Shown here in pieces: positions 33,153-43,507 of a stretch of 64,000 nucleotides of DNA. The notes beneath the pieces are model-generated. The model was not told where the DNA came from. It made no database searches and saw nothing but the letters and a program-made list of their open reading frames with translations. The translations under genes were made by a program, and so were the position numbers. The stretch comes from Avena insularis (taxonomy: Eukaryota > Streptophyta > Magnoliopsida > Poales > Poaceae), in NCBI GenBank assembly GCA_023614405.1, contig CM042693.1:333171527-333235526 (forward strand), given 5' to 3'. Each line of letters starts with the position of its first letter. The first letter of the stretch is position 1.

Positions 33153-34514
33153 TGTAGGATCTTGGTATTTTACGTCTCTCGTACGCACTTTTTATGTTTA
33201 TTTTCACCAGGATCAGGACAAATGATGGATCTGATGGACACAATTCTTGGACCAGTTATATTGGAGTGAAAAGGAGCCAAAAACTAAGTAAATTACTTAT
33301 TTGAGAAATATTAATAACAACAGAAGAAAACCCGAAGCAATTGAGGCGTACAGAAGGTTTAACGACCAACTATACGGCAGGAGAACTTTTTCGGCCGTAT
33401 AGTTCCCGCCGTATAGCTCACTCCACCTCCGTCTCCTCAAATAGTTTCACCCCGTGCAACTGGATCAGAGTGACGACATATAGAACACCCAGAAATTGCC
33501 GAAAACCTCACCTCCGGAAGGGATCTGGAGGGGGAAGTTGCCCTAGGGATCCATCTTCGCCCTAAGCAGATCTGGGAGGCCAAGGCATCGATCTCCATCT
33601 TCATCAACCACTGCATCTCCATTACCACCATCATCTCCATCCATCCCATCGAGATATTGTTGTAATTCTTGCACTAGTTGTGGATTTATACAAGTACTAT
33701 TCATTGATAATCGTTTCCATTACCATTGTCATGATGCTATTTGCCTCCATGTTTGAGTAGATCATTAGTTCTTGGGGAGATGGAGAAACCCTAGTATATG
33801 ATTGAGATGAAATAGGGATTATTATATTATACATCATTATATGTATGTGTTAATTGTCTTCATCTTGATGTTGGGAGTTGTGCACCTCCTTAATATTTGC
33901 CTCTTATGGGGAATCGGTGAAGGGGATGACTTGTTGGTAGACGAAGGGATGATAGCACTTACTATGACTATAAATTCTTTGTCATCCTTTATGTACTAAC
34001 TTGGGTAAGCAAGGAGAACTCATTAAGCCATGTCCATGCCGCGGGAGAAATCCCTTAATAGCGGGATAATACGATTGATGTCATTTATCTGTCAGCTGTG
34101 GTTATGAAGGATGGTGTGAGCAGTGATTGCTGCATAATCATCCATATATGAAGCTCCTCCCACATACATGCATATCATGAGAATATTCGTTATAATAATC
34201 TTGATAACTTAGTCTAAATTGCTAGCAGTGTATCCACCACTCCCTGAGAACGCATTTACCCTATTGCATTTTAAATCTTTCTTACACATGCGATTACTAT
34301 TTTCTGCATTAAGTTTTACTTTACGTTACTTTACTGTTTCACTCAACCAAAAACCCAAAAACAATTCTAATTTTCTTGCATCTTAGAATTATTACTTAAG
34401 TACTTCGTTTAGTTTTAGTTAAAAGCATTTCAGTATTTCGCCTACTGCTCCCTGTGGGATCGATATCTTTATTTCGAAACTAGCAACAAAAGTTCTGTGA
34501 ACTTGCAGTCATCA
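33153..34514 (+). repeat. 5' LTR of an Athila-type Gypsy element
   Basis: It is placed between a TG start at 33153 and the CA at 34514, which lies ten bases before a primer-binding-like site. The 3' half (about 33760-34510) has the layout of Athila LTRs in Pooideae, ending with 'CCTGTGGGATCGATATC' and 'GTGAACTTGCAGTCATCA'. The right end is secure from the adjacent primer site. The left end is less certain, because the partner LTR is not in the window and no target duplication can be checked. Confidence 0.7.
33368..33419. repeat. Short inverted repeat around CCGTATAG
   Basis: AACTATACGGC (33368-33378) pairs with GCCGTATAGTT (33394-33404), and a third, direct copy of CGCCGTATAGCT follows at 33408-33419. 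It lies in the upstream half of the Athila LTR, so it could be a protein-binding site or a hairpin. No known motif is recognised. Confidence 0.6.
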
Positions 34515-34524
34515 AGCTATTTTA

Positions 34525-34542
34525 TGGAGCTGTTGTCGGGGA
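34525..34542 (+). other. Athila primer-binding site, mutated
   Basis: TGGAGCTGTTGTCGGGGA differs from the usual Athila-type TGGCGCCGTTGTCGGGGA by two bases. It lies ten bases after the LTR end. Confidence 0.8.
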
Positions 34543-34623
34543 GCTTAGCGCTATAAGTCACTTTACTTTTATTTATTTACTTTCATTGTACTAATTTTTT
34601 ATTTGAGTTGCAGGACCATAAAA

Positions 34624-34763
34624 ATGGAGAACATTCAGCATTTAATACAGCTTGAGGCATATGGGTTCGCCCATGGACGCTTTTATAACTGTCAATAGAA
34701 GTATAAACCCCGATGGTATTGAGATCCATCCCTTATTATTTGAGTTACTTAACTCTAAAAAGT
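34624..34763 (+). pseudogene. Athila gag, N-terminal part, cut by a large-LTR element
   Basis: ATG at 34624 opens a frame that meets a stop after 24 codons; a shifted frame then carries 'NPDGIEIHPLLFELL' up to the insertion at 34764. Gag resumes in phase at 42191 once the insertion and one AAAGT copy are disregarded. It is the N-terminus of an Athila-type Gag, broken by a stop, a frameshift and the insertion. Confidence 0.75.
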
Positions 34764-36155
34764 TGTAAGGTTCCCAACCTTTAATAAGGTAGAGATCCCT
34801 GTGTTTACAATGCTAGTCCCTGGATCAATAGCTAGCATCCACAGTTAAGATGTAATATCAAGAAACAAAGGTCATAATACAACTTTATAATCAGGAACAA
34901 AATAATTTATTACATCTTACATAGCTCATTTGGCTATCTCATTACAATGCAGCATAATATAACAATAGCATGGGGTCCTTCATATTCAAAGTGCCACAGG
35001 CAGACATGTTGGTTGTAGACTTGTAATCCTAATCATTACACTTCACTAATATCAAACAAACCTGCAACATAACAAGTTACAGCCACAAGGGTCAATACAT
35101 TTGAATTGTATTGGCAAGTGATTCTATGGTAGTATAGTGGAGTCTATCATCTATATGCATTTGGCTAAGTGGAGCTTAGGCTTGCTTTGCTCAAAATAGA
35201 TTTTCCTTATCATTTGAAAACACTAAGTTTTTTGCTTGACAAAAACATTCCCAAGGCATCTCCCAATAGAAATTGGTGATCCTTCAACCCTTGTTCAACC
35301 ACAAGTTTTTAACTTAGAAATTGGGATGAGCAGATTCTTGATAGCTTCCATGTCTTGATGCTCAAATTGTCCTTTACCAGGGACATGGCTAAGTACTTAG
35401 ATTTTACACTCTGCAGAGGTGGTGCACTTTCCCCACAAGACTTGGTTTCACCAAGACAAGATCTTTCAGAAGCCTTCCCTTAGACCAGAATGGACGTGTT
35501 CCAACCTATCATTCCCCTACCACCAACTGTCCATTTGGCTAAGTTATTGCAACCTATATGATCCAGGCAGAGCCCATAATGCCAAGTGGCTGCACTTGAA
35601 GCCTCTCAACATTTGACATCTCAAATCTCTTTGTTCCTGGGTGGCCATCCACAAGTTAGATACACAAGGTAAACCATATAAATGGGCCTTGTGAACCACT
35701 CAACATAAAACATTCACAACCATTCCACCCAGGTGATTCATTCACTTAGTTGTTTTATTAAACAAAACACAAGTCCTTGACTTAGAAATATTCCATAGTA
35801 TGAATGTATATTCCACCCTTGTTTTCTACTAGCTAAGCTAAGCATGATAGTAGTAGGAATCTTAACTTAGAAATTTCTACTAAGGTTTCATCTACTAGGA
35901 TTTCCCATGGCATAGTTTATACTTAGCAAAAATTCCATGCAAGTCCTACTTAGAAATATCACTAATGCATAGTGAAAATAATGGGACAAAAGTATGAAGC
36001 ATCACTTGCCTTTTTGGTAGAGAATATAAGTTCACTCCTTGTTTTTGCAATGATCACACTCTTTAAATCACTACAATTCAATCAAGCAAGGCACAATTTC
36101 AATCTACCATTCAAGCAAATATCACATAAAATATAGGTTGCAAAACAATGCATGC
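34764..36155 (-). repeat. Left inverted arm of copy 1 (LTR end portion)
   Basis: About 1,392 bp matching the reverse complement of 40802-42190, with only scattered differences (for example CAGCATAAT against CAGCAGAAT). It shares variants with the right arm that copy 2 lacks, such as GAGATCCCTGTGTTTACAAT. The arm was therefore copied from the same LTR rather than from another element. Confidence 0.9.
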
Positions 36156-36272
36156 CAAATGGACATTGGTGGTAGGGGAATGATAGGTTGGAACACGCCC
36201 ATTCTGGTCTAAGGGAAGGCTTCTGAAAGATCTTGTCTTGGTGAAACCAACTTGTGGGAAAGTGCACCACCT
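36154..36272 (+). repeat. Isolated plus-oriented LTR fragment at the junction
   Basis: It matches 41418-41540 with small deletions. Both borders show 2-3 bp of shared sequence: GC at the fold-back junction and CCT at the jump into the interior. Such microhomology fits template switching. Confidence 0.85.
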
Positions 36273-36945
36273 GTAGGATTGTAACCCTAGGATTGGACAA
36301 AACCCCTTAGAAAAATAGGAGTTGTTTTTGTTCCAAAAACTTATTTACAAACAATCTTGTAAACTCTTTCCTCAACCATTTTGGTTTTGATTCTACATCT
36401 CTTCTATTTCAAACTTGATGGACAAAGCCTACCCCATGGCCAAAGACTTCACCATGAGAAAAGGACTTCATCAACTCTAATGACTTCAACATCTTCAAGT
36501 GATTTCAACCTTATTCTCAACAAGGACTTCAACCTTGGATATCACTAAGGACTACAAGAGAGACAAGAAATGTTACTCGGGACTTGAAGACTAAGGAAAC
36601 ACAACTTAGAAGGAACCATCATCACCTTTGGAGTTTTGTGACCAAGACACAAGAATTTTCCCAAGGAAACCATGATCTCATTCAAGAAGAGTCCACCAAG
36701 AAGGATAGAATGATCTCAAGTGAACCATATAGATGGACCACCATATTTAGTTTAAGTCAAATCCACCAACTTATGTGGTGTAACAAAATATTTTGTTGCC
36801 TATAAGTGTGCTTGAAACTTGTTGTTTGAGTGGAATATTTGTTTGTGATTGCTTGCACTTTGATTGTGTGAATTGTGATGTGAGTGATTAGACTTATTCC
36901 CTTAGAGATATTTTGCTTATTCTAATCCCAACCCAACCCAAACAG

Positions 36946-37895
36946 ATGACTACTCCAAAGAACTTCAACATAAAGGATGGTGACAACAACAATAACCAAG
37001 AGATGCACATGAGAGAACAACTACTAGCAAACCAAACCCAGTTGAACCAAGTGACAACTCAGTTTTTAGCCAAAACAATGGATTAGACCCAACCATACAA
37101 AAGTTTATGGAAATTCAATCCCAATTGTTGCAAAGGATGGCCACTCAAATGATCAACATGGGAGACAACCTTTCCCAAGGAGTTTGTGACAACAAGGATG
37201 TCAAGGATGATATTTTAGAAGGAACCCAAGCTTGAAATATTTGTGGAAACAAGGATCACACTTCCAAGGAGCATGAAGATCAATGCCCCAATTGTGAAAA
37301 GAAACATCCAACAAATCAATGCCCCACATCTCAAACTACTTGCTTCCTATGTGAAGGAAATAATCATGTCCCTATCCAATGCCCCATCTATTCCATAGTT
37401 CAACAAAGGAAACAAGGTGGAGTGCATCAATAGTTTATAAACCCTCATGAAGGAACAACTTCTACCAAGAAGGATGAAGGCAAAGTCAAAACCATGCATC
37501 ATAAGAACAAATCCAACGTGACCACAAAGTGTTGCTACTCTTGTGGAGAAGAAGGTCATATCTCTAGTAAATGCCCCAAGAAGAGAGAAAGATTTCCCAC
37601 CTATGTGGTAAAGTATGAAGAGCATGAACTAGAAGAACTCATAGCTTTGGAGAGACCCAAAAAGAAGAAGAAGGACATAAGCCAGTTGCAATGTTACAAT
37701 TGCAAAGAAATGGGACACTATGCCAGTGATTGCCCTGAAAAGAAGAAGAACCAAGGAAATAAACAAGAAGAATTGATACCAAAGAAGAAGAAGGATAATA
37801 GCCAAGTGATGTGTTTCAAATGCAAAGAACTAGGCCATTATGCAGACAAGTGTCCAGAGAAGTTTCAACAAGATCCCAAGAAAGCCAAGATGTAA
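36946..37895 (+). pseudogene. Zinc-knuckle protein of the large-LTR element, copy 1
   Basis: ATG at 36946 starts a Q/N-rich N-terminus ('REQLLANQTQLNQVTTQF') that meets a stop near 37084. Homology with copy 2 continues through shifted frames to an open 133-codon piece at 37494-37892. That piece has three CCHC knuckles, CYSCGEEGHISSKC, CYNCKEMGHYASDC and CFKCKELGHYADKC, separated by Lys-rich linkers, and ends FQQDPKKAKM. Earlier knuckle remnants are visible at 37240-37390. No capsid domain, protease or polymerase is present. CCHC knuckles bind nucleic acid, so a role in packaging RNA is likely but unproven. Confidence 0.8.
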
Positions 37896-37969
37896 TCTAG
37901 TTGGAATTTTTTTTAAGGGTGGTAGTACCCTAGTTGTTTTGGAGCCAACTTGTAACCCCTAGCCTCCCC

Positions 37970-38006
37970 AAATCTCGGGACGAGATTTATTTTAAGGGTG
38001 GTAGCC
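37970..38006 (+). other. Palindrome and polypurine tract of copy 1
   Basis: AAATCTCG-GGA-CGAGATTT (37970-37988) forms a perfect short hairpin, followed by TTTTAAGGGTGGTAGCC just before the LTR. A second TTTAAGGGTGGTAG stands about 80 bp upstream (37912-37926). A CTCG...CGAG block before AAGGGGGGTAG is typical of Tekay/Del chromoviruses, which supports that origin. Confidence 0.75.
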
Positions 38007-41000
38007 TATCACATCCCAAGATTTTCCAAATCTTGTAATGTGAAAAATAAATAAACAAAATAAATAATTGTTGAAATTTAGAGTGAAAAGAAACTTTTTA
38101 AATGGAAAATTAAAATTCCATCTAAAACAAACTTTGGTTAATGTTTGAATACAACTAAATTCAAATAAAAGTGGAATGCATTCATCATAAAATGCATCTA
38201 GAAATTTAAACACTTGGAAAATAAAACCAAACCCTAAACCCTAATGGAATAAAATCATTTCCAAGTTATCTCCAAGCCTATGGATTTGATCCATATAAAA
38301 ATTTGTCAACTAACATTTCAAAATGATCAAGAATGACAAATAGAAATATTATAAGACCATATAAATTGGTTTCACTTAATTTGGAGCCATAGATAAAATC
38401 TTATGAATTTAATAAGATAAGGAAATTGATTTTCCAAAGCTAATAAAGCACTTATCTAAAATCCATGCAAAATGGTGAGCAAATAATCTTAAAGGGATTT
38501 AAAAAGGATAAACAAAGATTAAATAAGATTTTACAAATTGGAATCACCAAGTTTGGATCTTTAAATAAAAAGATATGGATTTTATAAGATAAGAGAAGGA
38601 ATATTTAAAGACCAAATTAAATCTTGGCCAAACCCATAAGCAAAGGGAATGAATAGAATCCAAATCCAAATAAAATAAAAGGATAAAGAATTTCCAAAAT
38701 AAAATAAAATGGCATTAACCATTCTATCCCTATTTTAATAAAGACAAATCTCTAAAAAGAATAATTATATAATTCATGAGAAAATAGTATTTTGGAATTT
38801 ACCCAAGTGGAATAAAAGTTGTTTAATTAACTTAAATAAAATAAATCTTCCAAATAAAATTTAGGGAATTAAAAACTATATTAATTCCATTGGAATTAAA
38901 ACAAATACCCAATTCAAATGATTTATGAATCATATTAAATACTTTCCAAATAATTCAAGATGAATTATTTGACACCCTATTAAACAAAATTGGCTTAAGA
39001 ATATAATATTAACCAGTATTTGAGTCTTCACAAAATTGGGCAAAGATTTGAATTCAAATGAATGTTTAAATGGTTTAAACAAAATCAAAACAGAAAAGAA
39101 AAAGGTTTAGTATAAAAAAATGGAAAACAGACCCAACCCATCTGGCAGCCCACTAAGGCCCAACAGCCCACTCCCTCGCACCCCGAACCGTTTTTCTCCT
39201 TACTCAGAAACTCACCCGCATAGACACTGAGCAGTGGACCCCACCTCCCCCTTCCCTCACTCGCTGCCAAACGGACCCCACAGCCATGTCACCGTCTTCC
39301 TCACCCACGCTGACCTCGCCCTCGACTCTGGCCGTTACTGCTCGTTCAAACCTCGGGTTAATTCGCTCATTTCTGCCAGCAATTCATCCCCGCGATTACT
39401 CCCCTTTAACTGCCTCCCTCCCTTCCTTCATTCCCCTCAAACACCACACGACCAGAGCCACCAGGCTGTCCCCGATTTAGTTTACAACCTCGCTGCCCCG
39501 ACGAGCTCCTCTTCTCAATTCCGGCCAAGCCGCACCTCCCCTCTGCCTCTAACCCCCACGATCATGATCCCCACTATCTTGCGCATCTGCCAATAGCTCC
39601 AGATCATCCGCGCGTGCCCCTTATGCTCCGCAACAACCACGCCTGAGCAGTCGCTGCCGTCTACCTCCGCTCCGTCAACCTTTCCCGGTGAGAACAGACC
39701 GCCCCGAGCTCTCCCGTTGAAGCTCCTATGATCTATGCGCTCGCCCTCATCTAACCGTACCTTTTTCTTGCTTTCTGGTGGACTGCAGCCCCGTCCCCAT
39801 CGACAAGCAGAAGCTCCTGGCGCCACCCCTAGCTCCGGCGAGCGATTGTCGTCACCACCGTGCGCCCCTCGACGAGACATCACCACATTGAGCTTCAGCG
39901 TCACTCCGCGAACCTGGTGAGACACTCCCCTTCCTCCCTCGCTTCCTGCATCGCCAGCACCGCCACCGTCTGGCCACGCGCCGCCAGTCGTCGCCGCCAG
40001 CGCAGCTGCCTAATGGTCAAAGCGATATGGTTCGTAGGATCTTGATCTCACGATTAGGATATCACTTAGATCCAACGGCTCGCATTTCTCGATCCGCACT
40101 AAGCGGTACAGACCAATCACAGCACGACGCGTGGCCCTGTCCGTTTGAAATAAAAACAGAAATGTCTATTAGATGTTCCAATTTGAAAAATTCATAACTT
40201 TCAAACCACACGTACAAATTTTGCAAATTTTATATCAATGAATTCAGCAAGACAAGTACTTTCTAACCATGCACTTTGTTTAGTAAAATGCTTCGGTTAA
40301 ATTGATTGTTTTTGCAGAAACTTGTGTAGGCATGTTTAGAATATAAAATTTGTTCTAAAATGATTTTTGAGAGGAAACCTTTGGCAAATGGTTTTTTTGA
40401 ACCTACTAACCATAGAAATCAATTTTTGGTTTCAAAAATATATTTGGTGAAGCAAAAGAATAAACCTTTGATTTAAACCATTTCTAGTCAAATAAAAATA
40501 ATGTTTATTTATTAAAAATGCTTTTGGGAGAAAATATTTGGAAAATGTTTTGGAATAAACTCTCTGACCCCAAACACCAAGTTTTATGATTTGAAAATGT
40601 ATTTGGTGAACCCTATAAAACTATTAATTTGCTAAAGACATTTTCAACCACATAAAATAATGACTTGGTTTAAAAATGGTTTATGAAGTGAAATCTTTTG
40701 CAAATTATTTTGACACTTTATAAAATGATCATTAGGTGTTTTAAAATGTTTATAACCTATTAGAAACCACTTTTACAAATAAAACAATCTTTAGCATACT
40801 TGCATGCATTGTTTTGTTTCTATCATTTTATGTGATGTTTACTTGAATGGTAGATTGAAATTGTGCCTTGCTTGATTGAATTGTAGTGATTTGAAGAGTG
40901 TGATCATTGCAAAAACAAGGAGTGAACTTATATTCTCTACCAAAAAGGCAAGTGATGCTTCATACTTTTGTCCCATTATTTTCACTATGCATTAGTGATA

Positions 41001-42190
41001 TTTCTAAGTAGGACTTGCATGGAATTTTTGCTAAGTATAAACTATGCCATGGGAAATCCTAGTAGATGAAACCTTAGTAGAAATTCCTAAGTTAAGATTC
41101 CTACTACTATCATGCTTAGCTTAGCTAGTAGAAACCAAGGGTGGAATATATATCCATACTATGGAATATTTCTAAGTCAAGGACTTGTGTTTTGTTTAAT
41201 AAAACAACTAAGTGAATGAATCACCTGGGTGGAATGGTTGTGAATGGTTTATGTTGAGTGGTTCACAAGGCCCATTTCTATGGTTTACCTTGTGTATCTA
41301 ACTTGTGGATGGCCACCCAGGAACAAAGAGATTTGAGATGTCAAATGTTGAGAAGCTTCAAGTGCAGCCACTTGGCATTATGGGCTCTGCCTGGATCATA
41401 TAGGTTGCAATAACTTTGCCAAATGGACAGTTGGTGGTAGGGGAATGATAGGTTGGAACGCGCCCATTCTGGTCTAAGGGAAGGCTTCTGAAAGATCTTG
41501 TCTTGGTGAAACCAAGTCTTGTGGGGAAAGTGCACCACCTCTGCAGAGTGTAAAATCTAAGTACTTAGCCATGTCCCTTTAAAGGACAATTTGAGCATCA
41601 AGACATGGAAGCTATCAAGAATCTCCTCATCCCAATTTCTAAATTAAAAACTTGTGGTTAAACAAGGGTTGAAGGATCACCAATTTCTATTGGGAGATGC
41701 CTTGGGAATGTTTTGTCAAGCAAAAAACTTAGTGTTTTCAAATGATAAGGAAAATCTATTTTGAGCAAAGCAAGCCTAAGCTCCACTTAGCCAAATGCAT
41801 ATAGATGATAGACTCCACTATACTACCATAGAATCACTGCCAATACAATTCAAATGTATTGACCCTTGTGGCTGTAACTTGTTATGTTGCAGGTTTGTTT
41901 GATATTAGTGAAGTGTAATGATTAGGATTACAAGTCTACAACCAACATGTCTGCCTGTGGCACTTTGAAGATGAAGGACCCCATGCTATTGTTATATTCT
42001 GCTGCATTGTAATGAGATAGCCAAATGAGCTATGTAAGATGTAATAAATTATTTTGTTCCTGATTATAAAGTTGTATTATGACCTTTGTTTCTTGATATT
42101 ACATCTTAACTGTGGATGCTAGCTATTGATCCAGGGACTAGCATTGTAAACACAGGGATCTCTACCTTATTAAAGGTTGGGAACCTTACA
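38007..42190 (+). repeat. 3' LTR of copy 1, 4.2 kb
   Basis: The LTR starts TATCACATCCCAAG (the first G mutated to A) and ends GGTTGGGAACCTTACA. The first 1.1 kb is very AT-rich, about 39110-40140 is GC-rich, and the rest is AT-rich again. Short open frames in it, such as a 65-codon one at 41341-41538 (minus), recur in every LTR copy of the family only because the LTRs are related. Confidence 0.9.
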
Positions 42191-43175
42191 AAAGTTTTCA
42201 AGGACCAATGAAGAGAGTCCATATGGACACTTACAATTCTTTGAAGATGTTTTTGGTTCCTTTATATTTGATGATTGTGACCTTGATAAGGTTAAAATCT
42301 AGTTGTTTATACAAACTCTCTCTAATAATGTTTGCAACTGGTATAGATCCTTTTATGCAGAAGCACCAAGGACATGGAAGGATTTAACAAACAATTTTCT
42401 GTCAAAATATTACTCAGAAAGCAAAGATCACAGGATGAGAGGTATTATTATTAGTTTCAAAAATAATCTTGATGAGAGTTTATATGAATGCTATCTAAGG
42501 TATAAAAGCTATCTAGACAATTGCCCCCATTACCATTTGCCTGATTGGTTAATCACTCATACTTTCTATGGAGGGCTTAATGATAAAGATAGAACAAGGC
42601 TATACACCAATTCTAATGGTAGTTTTCTATCTTATATCTATGATGAAGCGTGGAAATTAATAATGAAAATGAGGGAGACAACAAAAAGTCATGAAAATAG
42701 GGAGAGAAATATTGATAGTTCTTCTGAATATGCTTGTGTTAACGACTTCCTTGCAGATGAAAGGACTTGTGCGATGATTAAAACCCTCGGTATTGATTCT
42801 TATTCGGTAAAGAAAATCATTGAGAATTATGCAGGGCATCTACAGGTACCTTTAGGATGGGAACCTCATAAACCCCTCGAAGAAAAGAAGCGAGCAAGAG
42901 AGGACGCATCATTGGTAGAATTTTCCTCTAAACCTATTCAAGAGAATATTAAGAAAAAGTGCAGGGAGGAAGAACATATAAGAAGAAGATCAAAGAAACC
43001 AGAAAAGAAACCTGAAGCTACCAATACAAATATTGTTATATTTAAGGATCTTATGGAGGAAAGAATCATGGAAAATGAAGTAGTTATGCTAGATTTTGAA
43101 ACTTCAGGCTTCATCACAGGTAAGATACAAGGTAAAGAAACTTCTAAACCTATCACTCCTATATACTGTGGATAA
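42191..43175 (+). pseudogene. Athila gag, main part
   Basis: This continues the Athila gag frame from 34763. One in-frame TAG at 42300-42302 precedes a 290-codon open stretch. It carries the capsid-type motifs 'CNWYRSFYAEAPRTWKDLTN' and 'FLSKYYSESK', then 'FYGGLNDKDRTRLY' and a basic C-terminal region rich in Lys/Arg/Glu. This is the retrotransposon gag domain in the form seen in Athila elements. Gag forms the particle. The start of the 290-codon piece is not an ATG; it is simply downstream of the stop. Confidence 0.85.
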
Positions 43176-43507
43176 ACTTCCTTGTACGGAATTTGTGAGC
43201 CTATTTCCTCTATAAATATTATGCCTTCATCACTTTATGAAGAACTTCGCTACAATTTAAGTAATCTAGATGTGTAATCGATAGACACTAATATTAAATT
43301 GTTTAATAGAACTAATACAAAACCGAAAGGTGTTATTTGAAATGTCTATGTTTTTATTGGGCCACTCATGTACCCTCTCGATTTTCATATTGTTGATATG
43401 CCTCGAGATACTTTTTGCCCTATTCTTTTAGGCAGGCCTTTTGTCTCTATAACCAAAGCTCGAATTGATAATAAGGAGGAGACTATTTCCATGATGTTTG
43501 GAGAGGA
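43176..43507 (+). pseudogene. Athila aspartic protease, N-terminal part, cut by copy 2
   Basis: The region reads as Athila protease: 'SSINIMPSSLYEEL' where the active site should be, then 'PLDFHIVDMPRDTFCPILLG' and 'RPFVSITKARID'. The expected catalytic D-L-G-A before SSINIM is changed to C-E-P-I, so the aspartate is lost. In-frame stops occur near 43276 and 43338. Copy 2 interrupts the frame at 43508, and it resumes at 53288. Confidence 0.8.

Larger units (their letters stand above)
34764..42190 (+). mobile_element. Large-LTR gag-only retrotransposon, copy 1, with a rearranged left end
   Basis: AAAGT flanks it (34759-34763 and 42191-42195), and the Athila reading frame runs through the site, so this is one integration. 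The interior (about 36270-38006) and right LTR (38007-42190) are in plus orientation. The left end should start with the LTR start, TGTCACATCCC. It reads TGTAAGGTTCCCAACC instead, the complement of the LTR end, and 34764-36155 is an inverted copy of 40802-42190. A 119-bp plus-oriented LTR piece (36154-36272) follows, then the interior. The primer-binding site is missing. Copy 2 shows the normal structure of this family. It is a non-autonomous element probably derived from a Tekay/Del-type chromovirus. Confidence 0.9.

Noticed and set aside
38228..38245. CCCTAAACCCTAA, telomere-like
   Set aside because: Only two units, inside an LTR, and seen again in the related LTRs. Not a telomere remnant.
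39234..40045. Several Ser/Pro/Thr-rich frames in copy 1's LTR
   Set aside because: They lie in the GC-rich LTR block, with no conservation of frame between LTR copies.
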